The notes: generated by a model not told the origin, from the letters alone. DNA of 64,000 nucleotides from UBA7803 sp040219935 (GCA_040219935.1 JAVJUA010000063.1:124001-188000); one strand, 5' to 3'. Numbered from the stretch's first letter, positions 8,074 to 18,100 are shown. Translations and numbers: made by a program.

Positions 8074-9486
8074 GTGAGCCAGGCGCCAGCAACGGAGCCT
8101 GTTCGGGTCGCCATCGTCGGCTCCGGGCCGGCCGGGTTCTACGCCGTAGCGGCGCTGCGCAAGCAGCGCGATTTCGCCTTCGACATCGACATGTTCGACC
8201 GGCTGCCGGTGCCGTTCGGCCTGATCCGGGCCGGGGTCGCGCCGGACCACCAGAAGGACAAGACGGTCACCCGCAACTTCGACCGGCTGGCCCGGGAGCC
8301 CGGGTTCCGCTTCTTCGGTGGGGTGGAGTACGGTCGCCACCTGCATCTGCAGGATCTGCGCCGCCACTATCAGCTCGTCGTCTTCTGCACGGGTGCGCAG
8401 ACCGACCGGCGCCTCGGCATTCCCGGCGAGGACCTGGCCGGCAGCCACTCGGCCACCGAGTTCGTCGCCTGGTACAACGGCCACCCCGACTTCGCCGATC
8501 GCCGCTTCGATCTGTCCTGCGCCAGCGTCGCCGTGATCGGGCTCGGCAACGTGGCCGTGGACGTGGCCCGCATGCTGTGCAAGTCGGCCGCCGAGCTGGC
8601 GGCTACCGACATGGCCGACTACGCCATCGACGCGCTCGGTCGCAGCGGCGTGCGCGAGGTGTGCATGCTCGGCCGCCGCGGCCCGGCGCAGGCGGCGTTC
8701 TCGCCATCCGAGATCCAGGAGCTGGGCGCGCTGGCGGAGGCCGAGGTGGCGGTGCCCGCCGACGAGGCCCGGGTGGATGCCGAGAGCCAGGCCGACCTGG
8801 ACCGGGATGCCGACCGCAATGCCCAGAAGAACGTGCAGGCTATTCAGGCGTTCGCCGAGGCGTTCGCCAAACAGTCGCAGCCCGCGCGGCGCAAACGCCT
8901 GACGCTGCGTTTTCTGGTGTCGCCCATCGAGCTCCTGGGCGACGATCAGGGGCGGGTGCGGGCGCTGCGCCTCGCCCGCAACCGCATGGTGCGTGGCGCC
9001 GACGGGTTGCTGCGTCCCGAGCCCACCGGCGAGATCGAGGAGCTGCCCGCGGGCCTGGTGCTGCGCTCGGTGGGATACCGCGGCGTCGCCCTGCCGGGTC
9101 TGCCGTTCGATGAGGCCCGGGGCGTGATCCGCAACGTCCACGGCCGGGTGCTGGTGGCGGACGACCGACCGCTCACCGGGGTCTACACCGCAGGCTGGAT
9201 CAAGCGCGGCCCCACCGGCGTGATCGGCACCAACAAGACCGACGCGCTGGAGACCGTGACCGGCATGGTCGACGATCTGCGGGCCGGCCGGGTGAATCGC
9301 CCGGAGCAGCCGGATCCTGATGCCGTGGTCGCGCTGCTGCGGCAGCGCGGCGTGCGCGTCGTCAGCTACCCCGACTGGCTGGCCATCGATGAGCACGAGC
9401 AGGCCATGGGCGCCCGGGCCGGCCGGCCGCGGGTCAAGCTCACCGCTCGCGAGGCCATGCTCGCCCTGCTCGACCGCGAACGTTAG
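8074..9486 (+). CDS. FAD-dependent ferredoxin-NADP reductase (adrenodoxin-reductase/FprA type)
   Basis: 470-residue flavoprotein of the adrenodoxin reductase/FprA family, which moves electrons between NADPH and a ferredoxin. The FAD-binding VGSGPAGFYA is at 15-24. The NADP-binding GLGNVAVDVAR is at about 155-165. The late TAGWIKRGPTGVIGTNK matches the family signature that closes over FAD. The GTG at 8074, 8 bases after pilU, is chosen because the homologous region starts right after it; the longer open frame would overlap pilU. Its ferredoxin partner is not evident nearby. The Rieske oxygenases further along have no linked reductase, so a supply role is conceivable but speculative. Confidence 0.88.
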   Translation: MSQAPATEPVRVAIVGSGPAGFYAVAALRKQRDFAFDIDMFDRLPVPFGLIRAGVAPDHQKDKTVTRNFDRLAREPGFRFFGGVEYGRHLHLQDLRRHYQLVVFCTGAQTDRRLGIPGEDLAGSHSATEFVAWYNGHPDFADRRFDLSCASVAVIGLGNVAVDVARMLCKSAAELAATDMADYAIDALGRSGVREVCMLGRRGPAQAAFSPSEIQELGALAEAEVAVPADEARVDAESQADLDRDADRNAQKNVQAIQAFAEAFAKQSQPARRKRLTLRFLVSPIELLGDDQGRVRALRLARNRMVRGADGLLRPEPTGEIEELPAGLVLRSVGYRGVALPGLPFDEARGVIRNVHGRVLVADDRPLTGVYTAGWIKRGPTGVIGTNKTDALETVTGMVDDLRAGRVNRPEQPDPDAVVALLRQRGVRVVSYPDWLAIDEHEQAMGARAGRPRVKLTAREAMLALLDRER

Positions 9487-9489
9487 GGC

Positions 9490-9891
9490 CTATCCCGGCT
9501 GCTCGTGCAGCCAGGTTTCGGCGATCAGCGCCGCCGCCCGTCCGTGGGCGTCGTCGTCGCCGTGCTGCCGCGCGGCGCGCGTCGTCAGGCGCTCGTCCAC
9601 CAGCGTCACCGCCACGCCCGTGCGCCGCGCCAGCGCGTCGGCGAACGCGCGCGCCCGCTCGGCCATGGGGCTGTCGGTATCGTCCATGTTGAGCGGCAGC
9701 CCCACCAGCAGGCGCCGCGGCGCCCACTCCGCGATCAGCCGCTTCAGGGCGGGCCAGTCGGGCTGGCCGTCCCGGGCCCTGATCGTGGTGAGCGGGCTGG
9801 CGGTGGCCGTGATCTGCTGGCCCACCGCCACGCCGATGTGGCGCAGGCCGAAGTCGAAGGCGAGCACGTAGCCGTCCCGGGCGCCGCTCAC
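9490..9891 (-). CDS. ruvX: RuvX/YqgF Holliday-junction resolvase-like nuclease
   Basis: 133-residue RNase H-fold protein of the YqgF family (putative Holliday-junction resolvase, also linked to 16S rRNA 5'-end processing). The first acidic residue is D12 in AFDFGLRHIGVAVG. LVDERLTT and the C-terminal DDDAHGRAAALI supply the remaining metal ligands. It converges on the flavoprotein gene with only 3 bases between the stops. It follows yqgE as in many gammaproteobacteria. Confidence 0.93.
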   Translation of the reverse strand: MSGARDGYVLAFDFGLRHIGVAVGQQITATASPLTTIRARDGQPDWPALKRLIAEWAPRRLLVGLPLNMDDTDSPMAERARAFADALARRTGVAVTLVDERLTTRAARQHGDDDAHGRAAALIAETWLHEQPG

Positions 9892-9907
9892 CGGTGGCGG
9901 ACCCGGT

Positions 9908-10468
9908 TCAGGCGTGTCCGGCCTGGCCGGACATCAGGCGGAAGTCGATGCCGAGCACGGCGGCGGCCTTGGTCACCCGCTGCTCGAAGGGCTCGTGGAA
10001 GATCACGTCCGCGTTGGCTGGGCAGCTCAGCCAGGCGTTCTCGAGAATCTCCTGCTCGAGCTGCCCGGCATCCCAGCCGGCGTAGCCCAGCGCCACCAGG
10101 TACTCGGCCGGCCCCTCGCCGGCAGCGATGGCCTCCAGCACCTCGCGGGCGGCGGTGAGCATCAGGCCGTCCTGCAGCGCCAGCGACGCATCGAAGCGGC
10201 GGTCGCCGGAATGCAGGATGAAGCCGCGCTCGGGCGACACCGGGCCGCCGTCGAGCACGGGCAGGTCGGTGGGGGTCTGGCCCGGGTCGATGCCGAGCTG
10301 GTCCATCAGCGCCACCAGGGTGAGCTGCGAGGGGCGGTTGATCACCAGGCCCATGGCGCCGTCGTCGTTGTGCTCGCATAGATAGGTGACGGTGTCGCCG
10401 AAGTAGCCGCCGGCCAGGGTGGGCATGGCCAGCAGGAACTGGTGCTTGAGGCTGTGCTCAGGTGTCAA
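9908..10468 (-). CDS. yqgE: YqgE/AlgH family protein (UPF0301)
   Basis: Protein of the YqgE/AlgH (DUF179) family; the AlgH name comes from a P. aeruginosa alginate regulator, and biochemical function is unsettled. Conserved motifs are FLLAMPTL, GAMGLVINRP, LDGGPV, GFILH and GYAGWDAGQLE. The family normally begins a few residues before the HQFLLAMP motif. I therefore choose the TTG at 10468 (186 residues), which lies within the last codons of the TonB-type gene. The ATG at 10522 would add 18 unrelated residues and a long overlap. Rare TTG initiation suggests coupling to upstream translation. Confidence 0.85.
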   Translation of the reverse strand: MTPEHSLKHQFLLAMPTLAGGYFGDTVTYLCEHNDDGAMGLVINRPSQLTLVALMDQLGIDPGQTPTDLPVLDGGPVSPERGFILHSGDRRFDASLALQDGLMLTAAREVLEAIAAGEGPAEYLVALGYAGWDAGQLEQEILENAWLSCPANADVIFHEPFEQRVTKAAAVLGIDFRLMSGQAGHA

Positions 10469-11312
10469 AGCGGGCTCCGGAACGGGAGAACTGCCAGGTG
10501 CGGATGATCTCCAGGCGATCATAGTGCTTGCGCATCTCCACCGGAAAGCTCTGATAGGGCGCGGCCAGGCGGACGATGCGCAGCGCCGCCTCGTCCAGCA
10601 CCGGGTACCCGGACGATTCCATCACCCGCACGTCCTCCAGCACGCCGTCGTAGCGCAACACCACCAGCAGCCGCAGATTGCCGTAGACGCCGCCGCGGGG
10701 GAAGTTGGCGTTGCCCACCCGCTCCACCTTCTGCCGCCAGGCGTTGAGGTACGCGGCCTCGTCGGCGGACTTCGTGGAGACGCTGGTCAGGCGTTTGACC
10801 CGCGGCTGGTTGGCCAGGGCCTGTTGCTCCTGATCGATGCGGGCCTCGAGGCTGGCGATCTCGGCGGCCAGCTCCTCGTAGGAGACGTTGGCCATATCGA
10901 ACGTGGGCACCACCTCCTGTTCCGGGTCGATGGTCTCATCCGGGGCCCGCTCTTCGCTGCGGGTCACCGTGGTCACGAGCTGGCGCTGCGGCAGGGTCTC
11001 GGTGCGCGGCACCGGGTCGGCACGCACCGGCTGGGGTTCGTTGCTCTGGAAGTCGGCCTCGTGCTCGGCCGTCAGCTCCTGCACCTCGGCCTCTGTGCCG
11101 CTGCCCTGCTGGTTGCTCTGGGCAACGAAGTCGGCCTTCTCCGGCGCCTGCTCATCTGCATAGCGGGCCAGGGTTACCTCGATGGTGGGGGGCGGCAGCT
11201 CCGGCTCGCCGGCGCTGAAGCCCACGCCCAGGATTACGGCCACGTGCAGGGCGGCCGCCAGAAACAGCGTGAAGCTCAGTCGATCTCTGGGCGTGATCTC
11301 GGCGCTGGCCAT
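10458..11312 (-). CDS. TonB-type energy transducer (TonB3-like)
   Basis: 284-residue TonB-type protein with an N-terminal membrane anchor at about 12-32 (LSFTLFLAAALHVAVILGVG). An acidic, Gln-rich periplasmic linker carries a predicted coiled-coil segment (YEELAAEIASLEARIDQEQQ). A C-terminal TonB domain at about 195-280 includes NFPRGGVYGNLRLLVVL and ESSGYPVLDEAALRIVRLA. The position between yqgE and gshB is that of P. aeruginosa tonB3, a gene reported to affect twitching and pilus assembly. The linker is not proline-rich, unlike the classical siderophore TonB. A job in the pilus machinery is therefore more likely than iron uptake, but this is inferred from synteny. Confidence 0.82.
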   Translation of the reverse strand: MASAEITPRDRLSFTLFLAAALHVAVILGVGFSAGEPELPPPTIEVTLARYADEQAPEKADFVAQSNQQGSGTEAEVQELTAEHEADFQSNEPQPVRADPVPRTETLPQRQLVTTVTRSEERAPDETIDPEQEVVPTFDMANVSYEELAAEIASLEARIDQEQQALANQPRVKRLTSVSTKSADEAAYLNAWRQKVERVGNANFPRGGVYGNLRLLVVLRYDGVLEDVRVMESSGYPVLDEAALRIVRLAAPYQSFPVEMRKHYDRLEIIRTWQFSRSGARFDT

Positions 11313-11343
11313 GGTCCTTCAGATGCGCCCGGGCGGCGATGGT

Positions 11344-12363
11344 TCAGGCGGCCGCCGGCAGCTTCGCTTCGATTCGGTCCATGAGCATAGCGCCGATGTC
11401 GAGGGAAAACTGCGCATCGAGTTCGCGTATGCAGGTCGGGCAGGTGACGTTGACCTCGGTGAGATAGTCGCCGATCACGTCGATGCCGACGAACAGCAGG
11501 CCGCGGCGGCGCAGCTCCGGCCCCACCTGATCGGCGATCCAGCGGTCGCGGTCGGTGAGCGGGCGGCCGACGCCGGTGCCGCCCGCCGCCAGGTTGCCGC
11601 GGGCCTCGCCCGCCATGGGAATGCGCGCCAGCGCGTATGGAATCGGCTCGCCGTCGATCAGCAGGATGCGCTTGTCGCCGTCGGCAATCTCCGGCAGGTA
11701 GCGTTGGCCCATGATCATCTCGGCGCCGCCGCGGGTCAGGGTCTCGAGTACCACGCTCAGGTTCGGGTCGCCGAGCATCATCCGGAACACGGACGAGCCG
11801 CCCATGCCGTCCAGGCGCTTGAAGACGACGTTTTCCTGGGCCCGATGGAACGCGCGCAGCACCTCGGCGTTGCGGCTCACCACCAGTGGCGGGCAGCACT
11901 GCGGGAAGGCGGTGGCAAAGAACTTCTCGTTGCAGTCCCGGAGGCTGGCAGGCTTGTTGACCACCAGCACCCCGTCGGCCTCCGCGCGCTCCAGGAAGTA
12001 CGTGGTGTAGATGTACTCCATGTCGAACGGCGGATCCTTGCGCATCATGATCACGTCGACGTCGGTGAGCGGCCGCTCCTCGACCTCGCCCACCTCGTGC
12101 CAGCCGTTCCCGGCATCTGCCGGGTCGAGGCTCTCGGCAAAGGCGCCGGTGAGCCGCAGCGGCCGCATGCGTGCACGCGCCAGACCGTCGCGCAGCACCA
12201 GGTCGCCCTGGCCGATGAAGAAGATGTCCCATTTGCGACGCTGCGCCGCGCGAATCATGGCCAGAGTGCTATCTTTCTTGAGGGACAGGCTCGCCAGCGG
12301 GTCCATGACGAAGGCGATGCGCCTCGGCGGCGATGCCGGCGAGGCGGCGGTGGCGGTGGTCAT
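11344..12363 (-). CDS. gshB: Glutathione synthetase
   Basis: 339-residue ATP-grasp enzyme that joins gamma-glutamylcysteine and glycine. FVMDPLASLSLKKDSTLAMI at 18-37 is the hallmark substrate-lid region. KRLDGMGGSSVFR, RYLPEI and the metal-binding EVNVTCPT near the C-terminus are intact. It has about 15 more N-terminal residues than E. coli GshB, so a slightly later start is possible. It is divergently transcribed from pilG. Confidence 0.95.
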   Translation of the reverse strand: MTTATAASPASPPRRIAFVMDPLASLSLKKDSTLAMIRAAQRRKWDIFFIGQGDLVLRDGLARARMRPLRLTGAFAESLDPADAGNGWHEVGEVEERPLTDVDVIMMRKDPPFDMEYIYTTYFLERAEADGVLVVNKPASLRDCNEKFFATAFPQCCPPLVVSRNAEVLRAFHRAQENVVFKRLDGMGGSSVFRMMLGDPNLSVVLETLTRGGAEMIMGQRYLPEIADGDKRILLIDGEPIPYALARIPMAGEARGNLAAGGTGVGRPLTDRDRWIADQVGPELRRRGLLFVGIDVIGDYLTEVNVTCPTCIRELDAQFSLDIGAMLMDRIEAKLPAAA

Positions 12364-12390
12364 GGCAGGGTTGTCCGTCCCGGATCAGAT

Positions 12391-12417
12391 GGCGGCTAAA
12401 CTAACCATTAGGCCGCC
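12391..12417. promoter_or_regulatory. Near-perfect inverted repeat in the gshB-pilG divergent region
   Basis: GGCGGCTAA and TTAGGCCGCC face each other around a 9-base AT-rich centre, with one extra G in the right arm. It is 28 bases upstream of gshB in the 227-base gap to pilG, so it could act on gshB. The rest of the gap (12418-12590) holds AT-richer sequence such as GATACA near 12488, where the pilG promoter probably lies, but no convincing -35/-10 pair was found. Confidence 0.3.
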
Positions 12418-12590
12418 CATGGGCAACAGGAATGAGACCTGTTTCCCTTTCTGGTCGGGCACTTATGGCGCGTTTTGGGGCAACCGTGATACAACCCGCG
12501 CGATTTGCTGCAACGACTGATGTGCGACCGGGCCGGAAGCCCGGGTTCGATTGTGACACTGGGCCCGACCAAAGAGAGTTAGGAACCGAC

Positions 12591-12971
12591 ATGGAAGAGG
12601 ATCTTCGCGGCGTCAAGGTCCTGGTGATCGACGACAGCAAGACGATTCGTCGCAGTGCTGAGAATCTGCTCACCAAGGAAGGGTGCGACGTCATCACCGC
12701 GACCGACGGGTTCGACGCGCTGGCCAAGATCGCCGATTCCCGCCCAGCCATCATCTTCGTCGACATCATGATGCCGCGCCTCGATGGTTATCAGACCTGC
12801 GCGCTGATCAAGAACAACAGTGAGTTCAAGACCACGCCGGTGGTGATGCTGTCGAGCAAGGACGGGCTCTTCGACAAGGCCAAGGGCCGCATCGTCGGCT
12901 CCGACCGCTACATCACGAAGCCGTTCAGCAAGGAAGAGCTGCTGGGCACGATTCGCACGCTGGTGCACTGA
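12591..12971 (+). CDS. pilG: Twitching response regulator PilG
   Basis: 126-residue single-domain response regulator (CheY type). The acidic pocket is at D14-D15, the phospho-acceptor is D58 in IIFVDIMMPRLDG, and the conserved lysine sits in YITKPFSKEEL. In Pseudomonas, PilG promotes pilus extension and signals to FimV/FimL and cAMP synthesis. The ATG at 12591 is preceded by TTAGGA. It is the first gene of the Pil-Chp operon, with pilH 20 bases on. Confidence 0.96.
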   Translation: MEEDLRGVKVLVIDDSKTIRRSAENLLTKEGCDVITATDGFDALAKIADSRPAIIFVDIMMPRLDGYQTCALIKNNSEFKTTPVVMLSSKDGLFDKAKGRIVGSDRYITKPFSKEELLGTIRTLVH

Positions 12972-12991
12972 CAACAGAGGTCTCGGACGTC

Positions 12992-13357
12992 ATGGCACGG
13001 ATTCTGGTGGTCGATGACTCTCCTACGGAGACGCATCACTTCGTGAACGTTCTGGCCCGACACGGGCATCAAGTGCTGACGGCGACCAGCGGCGCCGACG
13101 GCATCAACCTGGCAAGCACCGAGCAGCCCGACGTGATCCTGATGGACGTGGTCATGCCTGGGGTGAACGGCTTTCAAGCCACCCGTCAGCTCACCCGCGG
13201 CAATGAGACGCGGCATATACCCGTGATCATCGTCTCTTCCAAGAGCCAGGACGCCGACCGGATATGGGGCGAGCGCCAGGGTGCTTGCGGCTATCTCACC
13301 AAGCCGGTGGACGACCGCACGCTGATCGCCACGGTCAACGACGTGCTGGGGGCCTGA
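12992..13357 (+). CDS. pilH: Twitching response regulator PilH
   Basis: 121-residue CheY-like protein with acidic residues D8-D9, phospho-acceptor D52 (ILMDVVMPGVNG) and the late lysine in YLTKPVDD. PilH counteracts PilG in the Pseudomonas Pil-Chp pathway, probably through PilT/PilU-driven retraction. It is separated from pilI by 4 bases. Confidence 0.96.
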   Translation: MARILVVDDSPTETHHFVNVLARHGHQVLTATSGADGINLASTEQPDVILMDVVMPGVNGFQATRQLTRGNETRHIPVIIVSSKSQDADRIWGERQGACGYLTKPVDDRTLIATVNDVLGA

Positions 13358-13361
13358 TCCG

Positions 13362-13910
13362 ATGGCCGCTCGCGCTGCAGCCCTGGACGAGCTGCTCGGC
13401 CTGCAGGAGGCGATCTTCCGCCACGCGGCACCGCTGCCGCTGAAGGCGAACGCGCATCCGCAGTGGCAGGGCATGGGCTTCCAGGTGGGCGGCCTGCGGC
13501 TGGTGTCGGCCATGGGCGAGATCAGCGAAGTGCTGAAGCTGCCTCGGGTAGCGGCGCTGCCCGGCGTCAGGTCATGGGTGCTCGGCGTGGCCAACGTACG
13601 CGGCCGGCTGATCCCCGTGATCGACCTGCACGACTTCCTCGGCCTCACGCCCACGCTCCCCATGGCGCAGTGGCGGGTGCTGGTGGTGGACGATCAGGAC
13701 CTCTCCGCCGGGCTGCTGGTGGAGCAGTCCCTGGGCATTCAGCACTTTCTGCAGGAGGACTACGAGGAAGCGCCCGGCGACGTGCTGGGCGCTCTGGCGC
13801 CCTACGTGCAGGGGGCGTTCCGGCACGGCGGCCGGGTTTACTACGATGCGCAGCTCCGTTCGATCGTCCGGGACGAGCGGTTTTTCGACGTCGCGCTGAA
13901 CTCCAACTAG
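13362..13910 (+). CDS. pilI: CheW-like adaptor PilI
   Basis: 182-residue CheW-domain protein that couples the receptor PilJ to the kinase ChpA. The core domain runs from about 35 to 175, with VGGLRLVSAMGEISEVL, VLGVANVRGRLIPVIDL and LVVDDQDLSAGLLVEQ as recognisable stretches. It lies between pilH and pilJ in the usual order, 15 bases before pilJ. Confidence 0.93.
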   Translation: MAARAAALDELLGLQEAIFRHAAPLPLKANAHPQWQGMGFQVGGLRLVSAMGEISEVLKLPRVAALPGVRSWVLGVANVRGRLIPVIDLHDFLGLTPTLPMAQWRVLVVDDQDLSAGLLVEQSLGIQHFLQEDYEEAPGDVLGALAPYVQGAFRHGGRVYYDAQLRSIVRDERFFDVALNSN

Positions 13911-13925
13911 ACGGATTACAGGGAT

Positions 13926-15146
13926 ATGAAATCAGGAAAGTTGTCGCCTTTGCTCGCCGTCATGATGCTGGCGCTGGCGGGCACCATCGGCGGGATGATC
14001 TGGTCGGTGCTCACCGACGCCGCCGCCGTCGCCAACAACACGGCGTTGTGGTTTGCGCTGGGCAGCCTCGTGCTGGTGGCCATCATCGCCATGGGCATGA
14101 TCCGCGAGACCCGCAAGCAGCTCGCCGAGCAGGCCGCGCAGAACGAGCGCAATCAGGCCGCCATCCTGCAGCTCCTGGACGAGATCGCCGATCTCGCCGA
14201 GGGTGATCTGTCGATTCACGCGTCGGTGACCGAGAACTTCACCGGCGCCATTGCCGACTCCATCAACTTCGCCATCGACCAGATGCGCGGGCTGGTGTCG
14301 AACATCAACCACCTGTCAGTGCAGGTGGCCAAGGCGGCCTCCGAGACTCAGGCCACCGCCAGCGAGCTGGCAGCCGCGGCCGAGAATCAGGCCAAGGAGA
14401 TCGGCGCCGCGTCGCAGGCCATCAACGAGATGGCCGTGTCCATCGATCACGTGTCCTCCAACGCCGCGGAATCCGCAGCGGTGGCCGAACGGGCGGTGGA
14501 GATCGCCAACAACGGCGCCGACGTGGTGCAGGACACCATCACCGGCATGGATACCATTCGCGGCCAGATTCAGGAGACCTCGAAGCGCATCAAGCGCCTT
14601 GGCGAGTCGAGCCAGGAGATCGGCGACATCGTCTCGCTGATCAACGACATCGCCGATCAGACCAACATTCTGTCGCTGAACGCGGCCATTCAGGCCTCCA
14701 TGGCCGGCGACGCCGGCCGCGGCTTTGCCGTGGTGGCGGACGAGGTGCAGCGGCTGGCGGAACGGTCCTCTGCCGCGACCAAGCAGATCGCCGCGCTGGT
14801 GAAGACCATTCAGACCGACACCAACGAGGCGGTCATCTCCATGGAGCAGACCACGTCCGAGGTGGTCAGCGGCGCCAAGCGGGCGCAGGATGCCGGTGTG
14901 GCGCTGGAAGAGATCGAGAACGTGTCGACGTCGCTGGCGGAGCTGATCCAGAACATCTCCAACGCCGCGCGTCAGCAGGCGGTGTCGGCCGGCCACGTGT
15001 CCAACACCATGAACGTCATTCAGGAGATCACGGCGCAGACGGTGGGTGCCACCGAGCAGACGGCGTCCTCCATCGGCAAGCTGGCCAAGATGGCCAACGA
15101 GATGCGCGAGTCGGTAGAAGGGTTCAAGCTCCCCGAGCACAATTGA
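13926..15146 (+). CDS. pilJ: PilJ-type chemoreceptor without a periplasmic sensor domain
   Basis: 406-residue methyl-accepting receptor placed exactly where pilJ belongs. Two hydrophobic helices at about 6-29 and 36-58 are joined by only a handful of residues (TDAAAVANN), so there is no periplasmic ligand-binding domain. P. aeruginosa PilJ is about 680 residues and has two such domains. A HAMP-like linker follows (EIADLAEGDLSI). The signalling domain fills the rest, including the conserved hairpin tip region (NDIADQTNILSLNAAIQAS and FAVVADEVQRLAERS). The protein probably senses membrane or cytoplasmic cues, or relays through partners. The sequence shows no frameshift, so the short form looks native. 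Confidence 0.9.
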   Translation: MKSGKLSPLLAVMMLALAGTIGGMIWSVLTDAAAVANNTALWFALGSLVLVAIIAMGMIRETRKQLAEQAAQNERNQAAILQLLDEIADLAEGDLSIHASVTENFTGAIADSINFAIDQMRGLVSNINHLSVQVAKAASETQATASELAAAAENQAKEIGAASQAINEMAVSIDHVSSNAAESAAVAERAVEIANNGADVVQDTITGMDTIRGQIQETSKRIKRLGESSQEIGDIVSLINDIADQTNILSLNAAIQASMAGDAGRGFAVVADEVQRLAERSSAATKQIAALVKTIQTDTNEAVISMEQTTSEVVSGAKRAQDAGVALEEIENVSTSLAELIQNISNAARQQAVSAGHVSNTMNVIQEITAQTVGATEQTASSIGKLAKMANEMRESVEGFKLPEHN

Positions 15147-15189
15147 CGCCCCGACCGCGCGCCACGGGCAGAAGGACCAAGGCACCGAT

Positions 15190-18100
15190 ATGGCCAAAAG
15201 CCGGGAACACTTCGCGCTAGATTGGATCAAGAGCGAGCTGCTCGAGACCCTGAACACGGCGCGTCAGGGCCTGGAGTCGTTCGCAGAGGCCTGGGAGTCC
15301 GGATCCCAGGGCGCTGATCCGGGCGACGACCCGGGCCTGCGCGCCTGCAGCAACGGCCTGCACCAGATCCACGGCACCCTGGTCATGCTGCAGCTCGAGG
15401 GCGTGACCCTGCTGGCCGATCACCTCGAGCGCGTGACCGAGCGTCTGCGCGAGGGCGGCGTCAAGGACGTGGCCGGCGCCTGCCAGAGCCTGATGCAGGG
15501 CATCCTGGAGTTCCCCGGCCACCTCGATGCGCTGCAGAGCGGCGGCGCCGACTCGATCGGCTCGGTGCTCGGCCTGGTCAACGATCTGCGCAGCCATCTC
15601 GGCGACGATGCCATCGAGCTCGGCGCCGGCGTGGCGCAGCTGCATGGCGTCGCCGGCGCTGCGGCGCTGCGGCGCTTCGACGCCATCGACGGCGCCGACA
15701 AGACCCGCAAGATCCGCGCCGTGTACCAGCAGATGCTGCTGACCCTGCTCAAGGGCGGCAGCGTCGCCAGGGCCGCCGACAACCTGCGTAAGGTGGCGCA
15801 GGGCATGATGAAGGTGTGCGAGGGCACCCCGTTCGAAGGTTTGTGGCAGGCGTTCTCCGAGTTTGTCGACAGCCTGGTGGCAGACCCCAGTGCCGGCGGC
15901 GGGCCGCTGGACAGTGACGCCGTCAAGCTGCTGCGCCGCGCCGACTCCGAGATCCGCGAGATCGCCCAGCATGGCGCCGAGGCCCTTGAGCGGCCGGTGC
16001 CCATGACGCTGGTCCGCCAGCTCCTGGATGCCGCCGAGTCGCGCGGTCACCGCAGCGCGCGCCTGACCGGCCTGAAGGAGGAGTCTGGCCGCGACCAGCG
16101 CTCGGACGGCCTGGCGCTCACCGGCAAGCAGGCCATGGCCAGCGCCGCGACCGCCCTTCGTGAGGAGCTCGGGACGGTCAAGGACCGTCTCGACCTGTTC
16201 GCCCGCGGCGAGCAGCGCGACCCGCGTGAGCTCGAGGATCTGCTGGCCCCGCTCAAGCAGGTGGCCAGCACCCTGTCGCTGCTCGGCTTCGAAAGCTCTA
16301 AGAGCATCGTCCAGGATCAGGTCGAAGCGCTCACCGCGCTGGCGGAATCGGGCGGCGCAGACGAAGACGGCGCCATCCTCAACATCGCCGGCGCGCTGAT
16401 GCAGGTCGATGAGAACCTGGCGAGCCTGACCCAGTCGGGGCGTGGCGAGGCCGAGCGCATCACGGACGAAGCCCAACGGGCCGTCGCCGAGCAGGCGCGG
16501 CAGGGTCTCGAGCAGATCAAGCAGTACGTGGTGGACTACGTGTCTTCGCAGTGGGACGCGCGCCACCTGCAGAGCGTGCCGGAAGCGCTGGACTCCATGG
16601 CAGGCGCGCTGCGCATGATCCCCCTCACCCAGGCCGCCGGCCTGGTGCTGCGCTGCGAGCAGTACGTGCGCGCCGAGCTGATGGCCGGGCACGTGCCCGC
16701 CTGGGCCGAGCTCGACCACCTGGCAGATGCGCTGAGTGGCATCGACTACTACCTCGAGCGGCTGGCCAGTGGTCATGCCGGCGGCGCCGACGACGTGCTC
16801 GACCTCGTCCAGCGCAGCCTGGACGGCCTCGGAGCGGCGGCGCCCGAAGCCGGGGCGGCGCCCGAAGCCGGGGCGGCGCCCGAAGCCGGGGCGGCGCCCG
16901 AAGCCGGGGCGGCGCCCGACCCGGAACCTGTCGCCGATGCGTCGCAGCCCGAGCCGGCGCAGCAGGCCGAAGCGGCCGACTCTGGGCTCGAGCTGGTCGA
17001 GGGACTGTCGCTGGCGGGTTCCGCCCAGGACCCGGGTCTGGATCAGATCGGCACCGCAGCGGACCAGTTCGACGTGGTGGTCCCCGAGCCTGAGGCCGAG
17101 GCGGATGCCGAGGTCGAGCCCGAACCCGCGGCCGAACCCGAACCCGAAGCCGAAGCCGAACTCGAGCCCGTCACCCCTGCTGACGCCGAGGCGCAGCCGC
17201 TGTTCGGCCAGGCCGAGGAAGTGGACGTCAGCGCGGTTGGCGAGGGCGACGAAGGCGACGAACCGGAACTCGCCCTCGAGACCGAGGACGACTTCGATCT
17301 GAGCAGCGGGCTGTTCGACTCGATTGCCGGCCAGGTTGGCGTCGAGGCGGCGGAGGACACGACGCCCACGGAGCCCGTCCGGGAGCCGGACGAGGAGCCG
17401 GTCGTCGAACCGGTCGAGGCGTCTGCAGAGGCCCCGGCGTTCGCCACGCCGACGGTCGCGCCGACGGCCTCGCCTGCCGCCCTGGGGCTGGCCGCGACGC
17501 TGGCCGACACCTTTGATGCCGATGCCGACATCGTCGAGATCTTCGGCGAGGAGGTGGACGAGGTGCTGGCCGCCGTCGACGCGCAGCTCGCTGCCTGGCA
17601 GGCGGATCCGGCCGACGAGGCGCGGCTCACCGACATCCGTCGCGCCTTCCATACCCTGAAGGGCAGCGGCCGCATGGTGGGCGCCAACGTGCTGGGCGAG
17701 ATGGCCTGGTCGGTGGAGAACATGCTCAATCGGTTGCTGGACGGCACCGTGCCGGCGAGCGCCGAGTTCGCGATGGTGGTGGCCGAGGCGCGGAATCTGG
17801 CCCCCATGCTCAAGGCCGCGTTCGAGAGCCGCACCCCGCCACCCATGGACGGCGTCGCGCGGGTCATGGAACAGGCCGACGTGCTGGCCTCCGGTGGCGC
17901 CCTGGCCGATGCCGAGGAAGCCGCCGCGGCCGGCCACGACGAAGCACAGCACGCCACGCCCGCAGCCGACGAGCACCGGGCGCTGTTCCTCGAGGAGGCC
18001 GCTTCGCTGCACGCCGACCTCGAGGCCGCGTGCGCCGGCGCCGGCTTCCGCCTGGACGATGCGGCGCTGCGGGCCCTGCATACCCTGTCGGGCAGCGCCT

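Noticed and set aside
16843..16914. Tandem repeats as a possible CRISPR or regulatory array
   Set aside because: The units are directly adjacent, without spacers, and are in frame with chpA as PEAGAA repeats.
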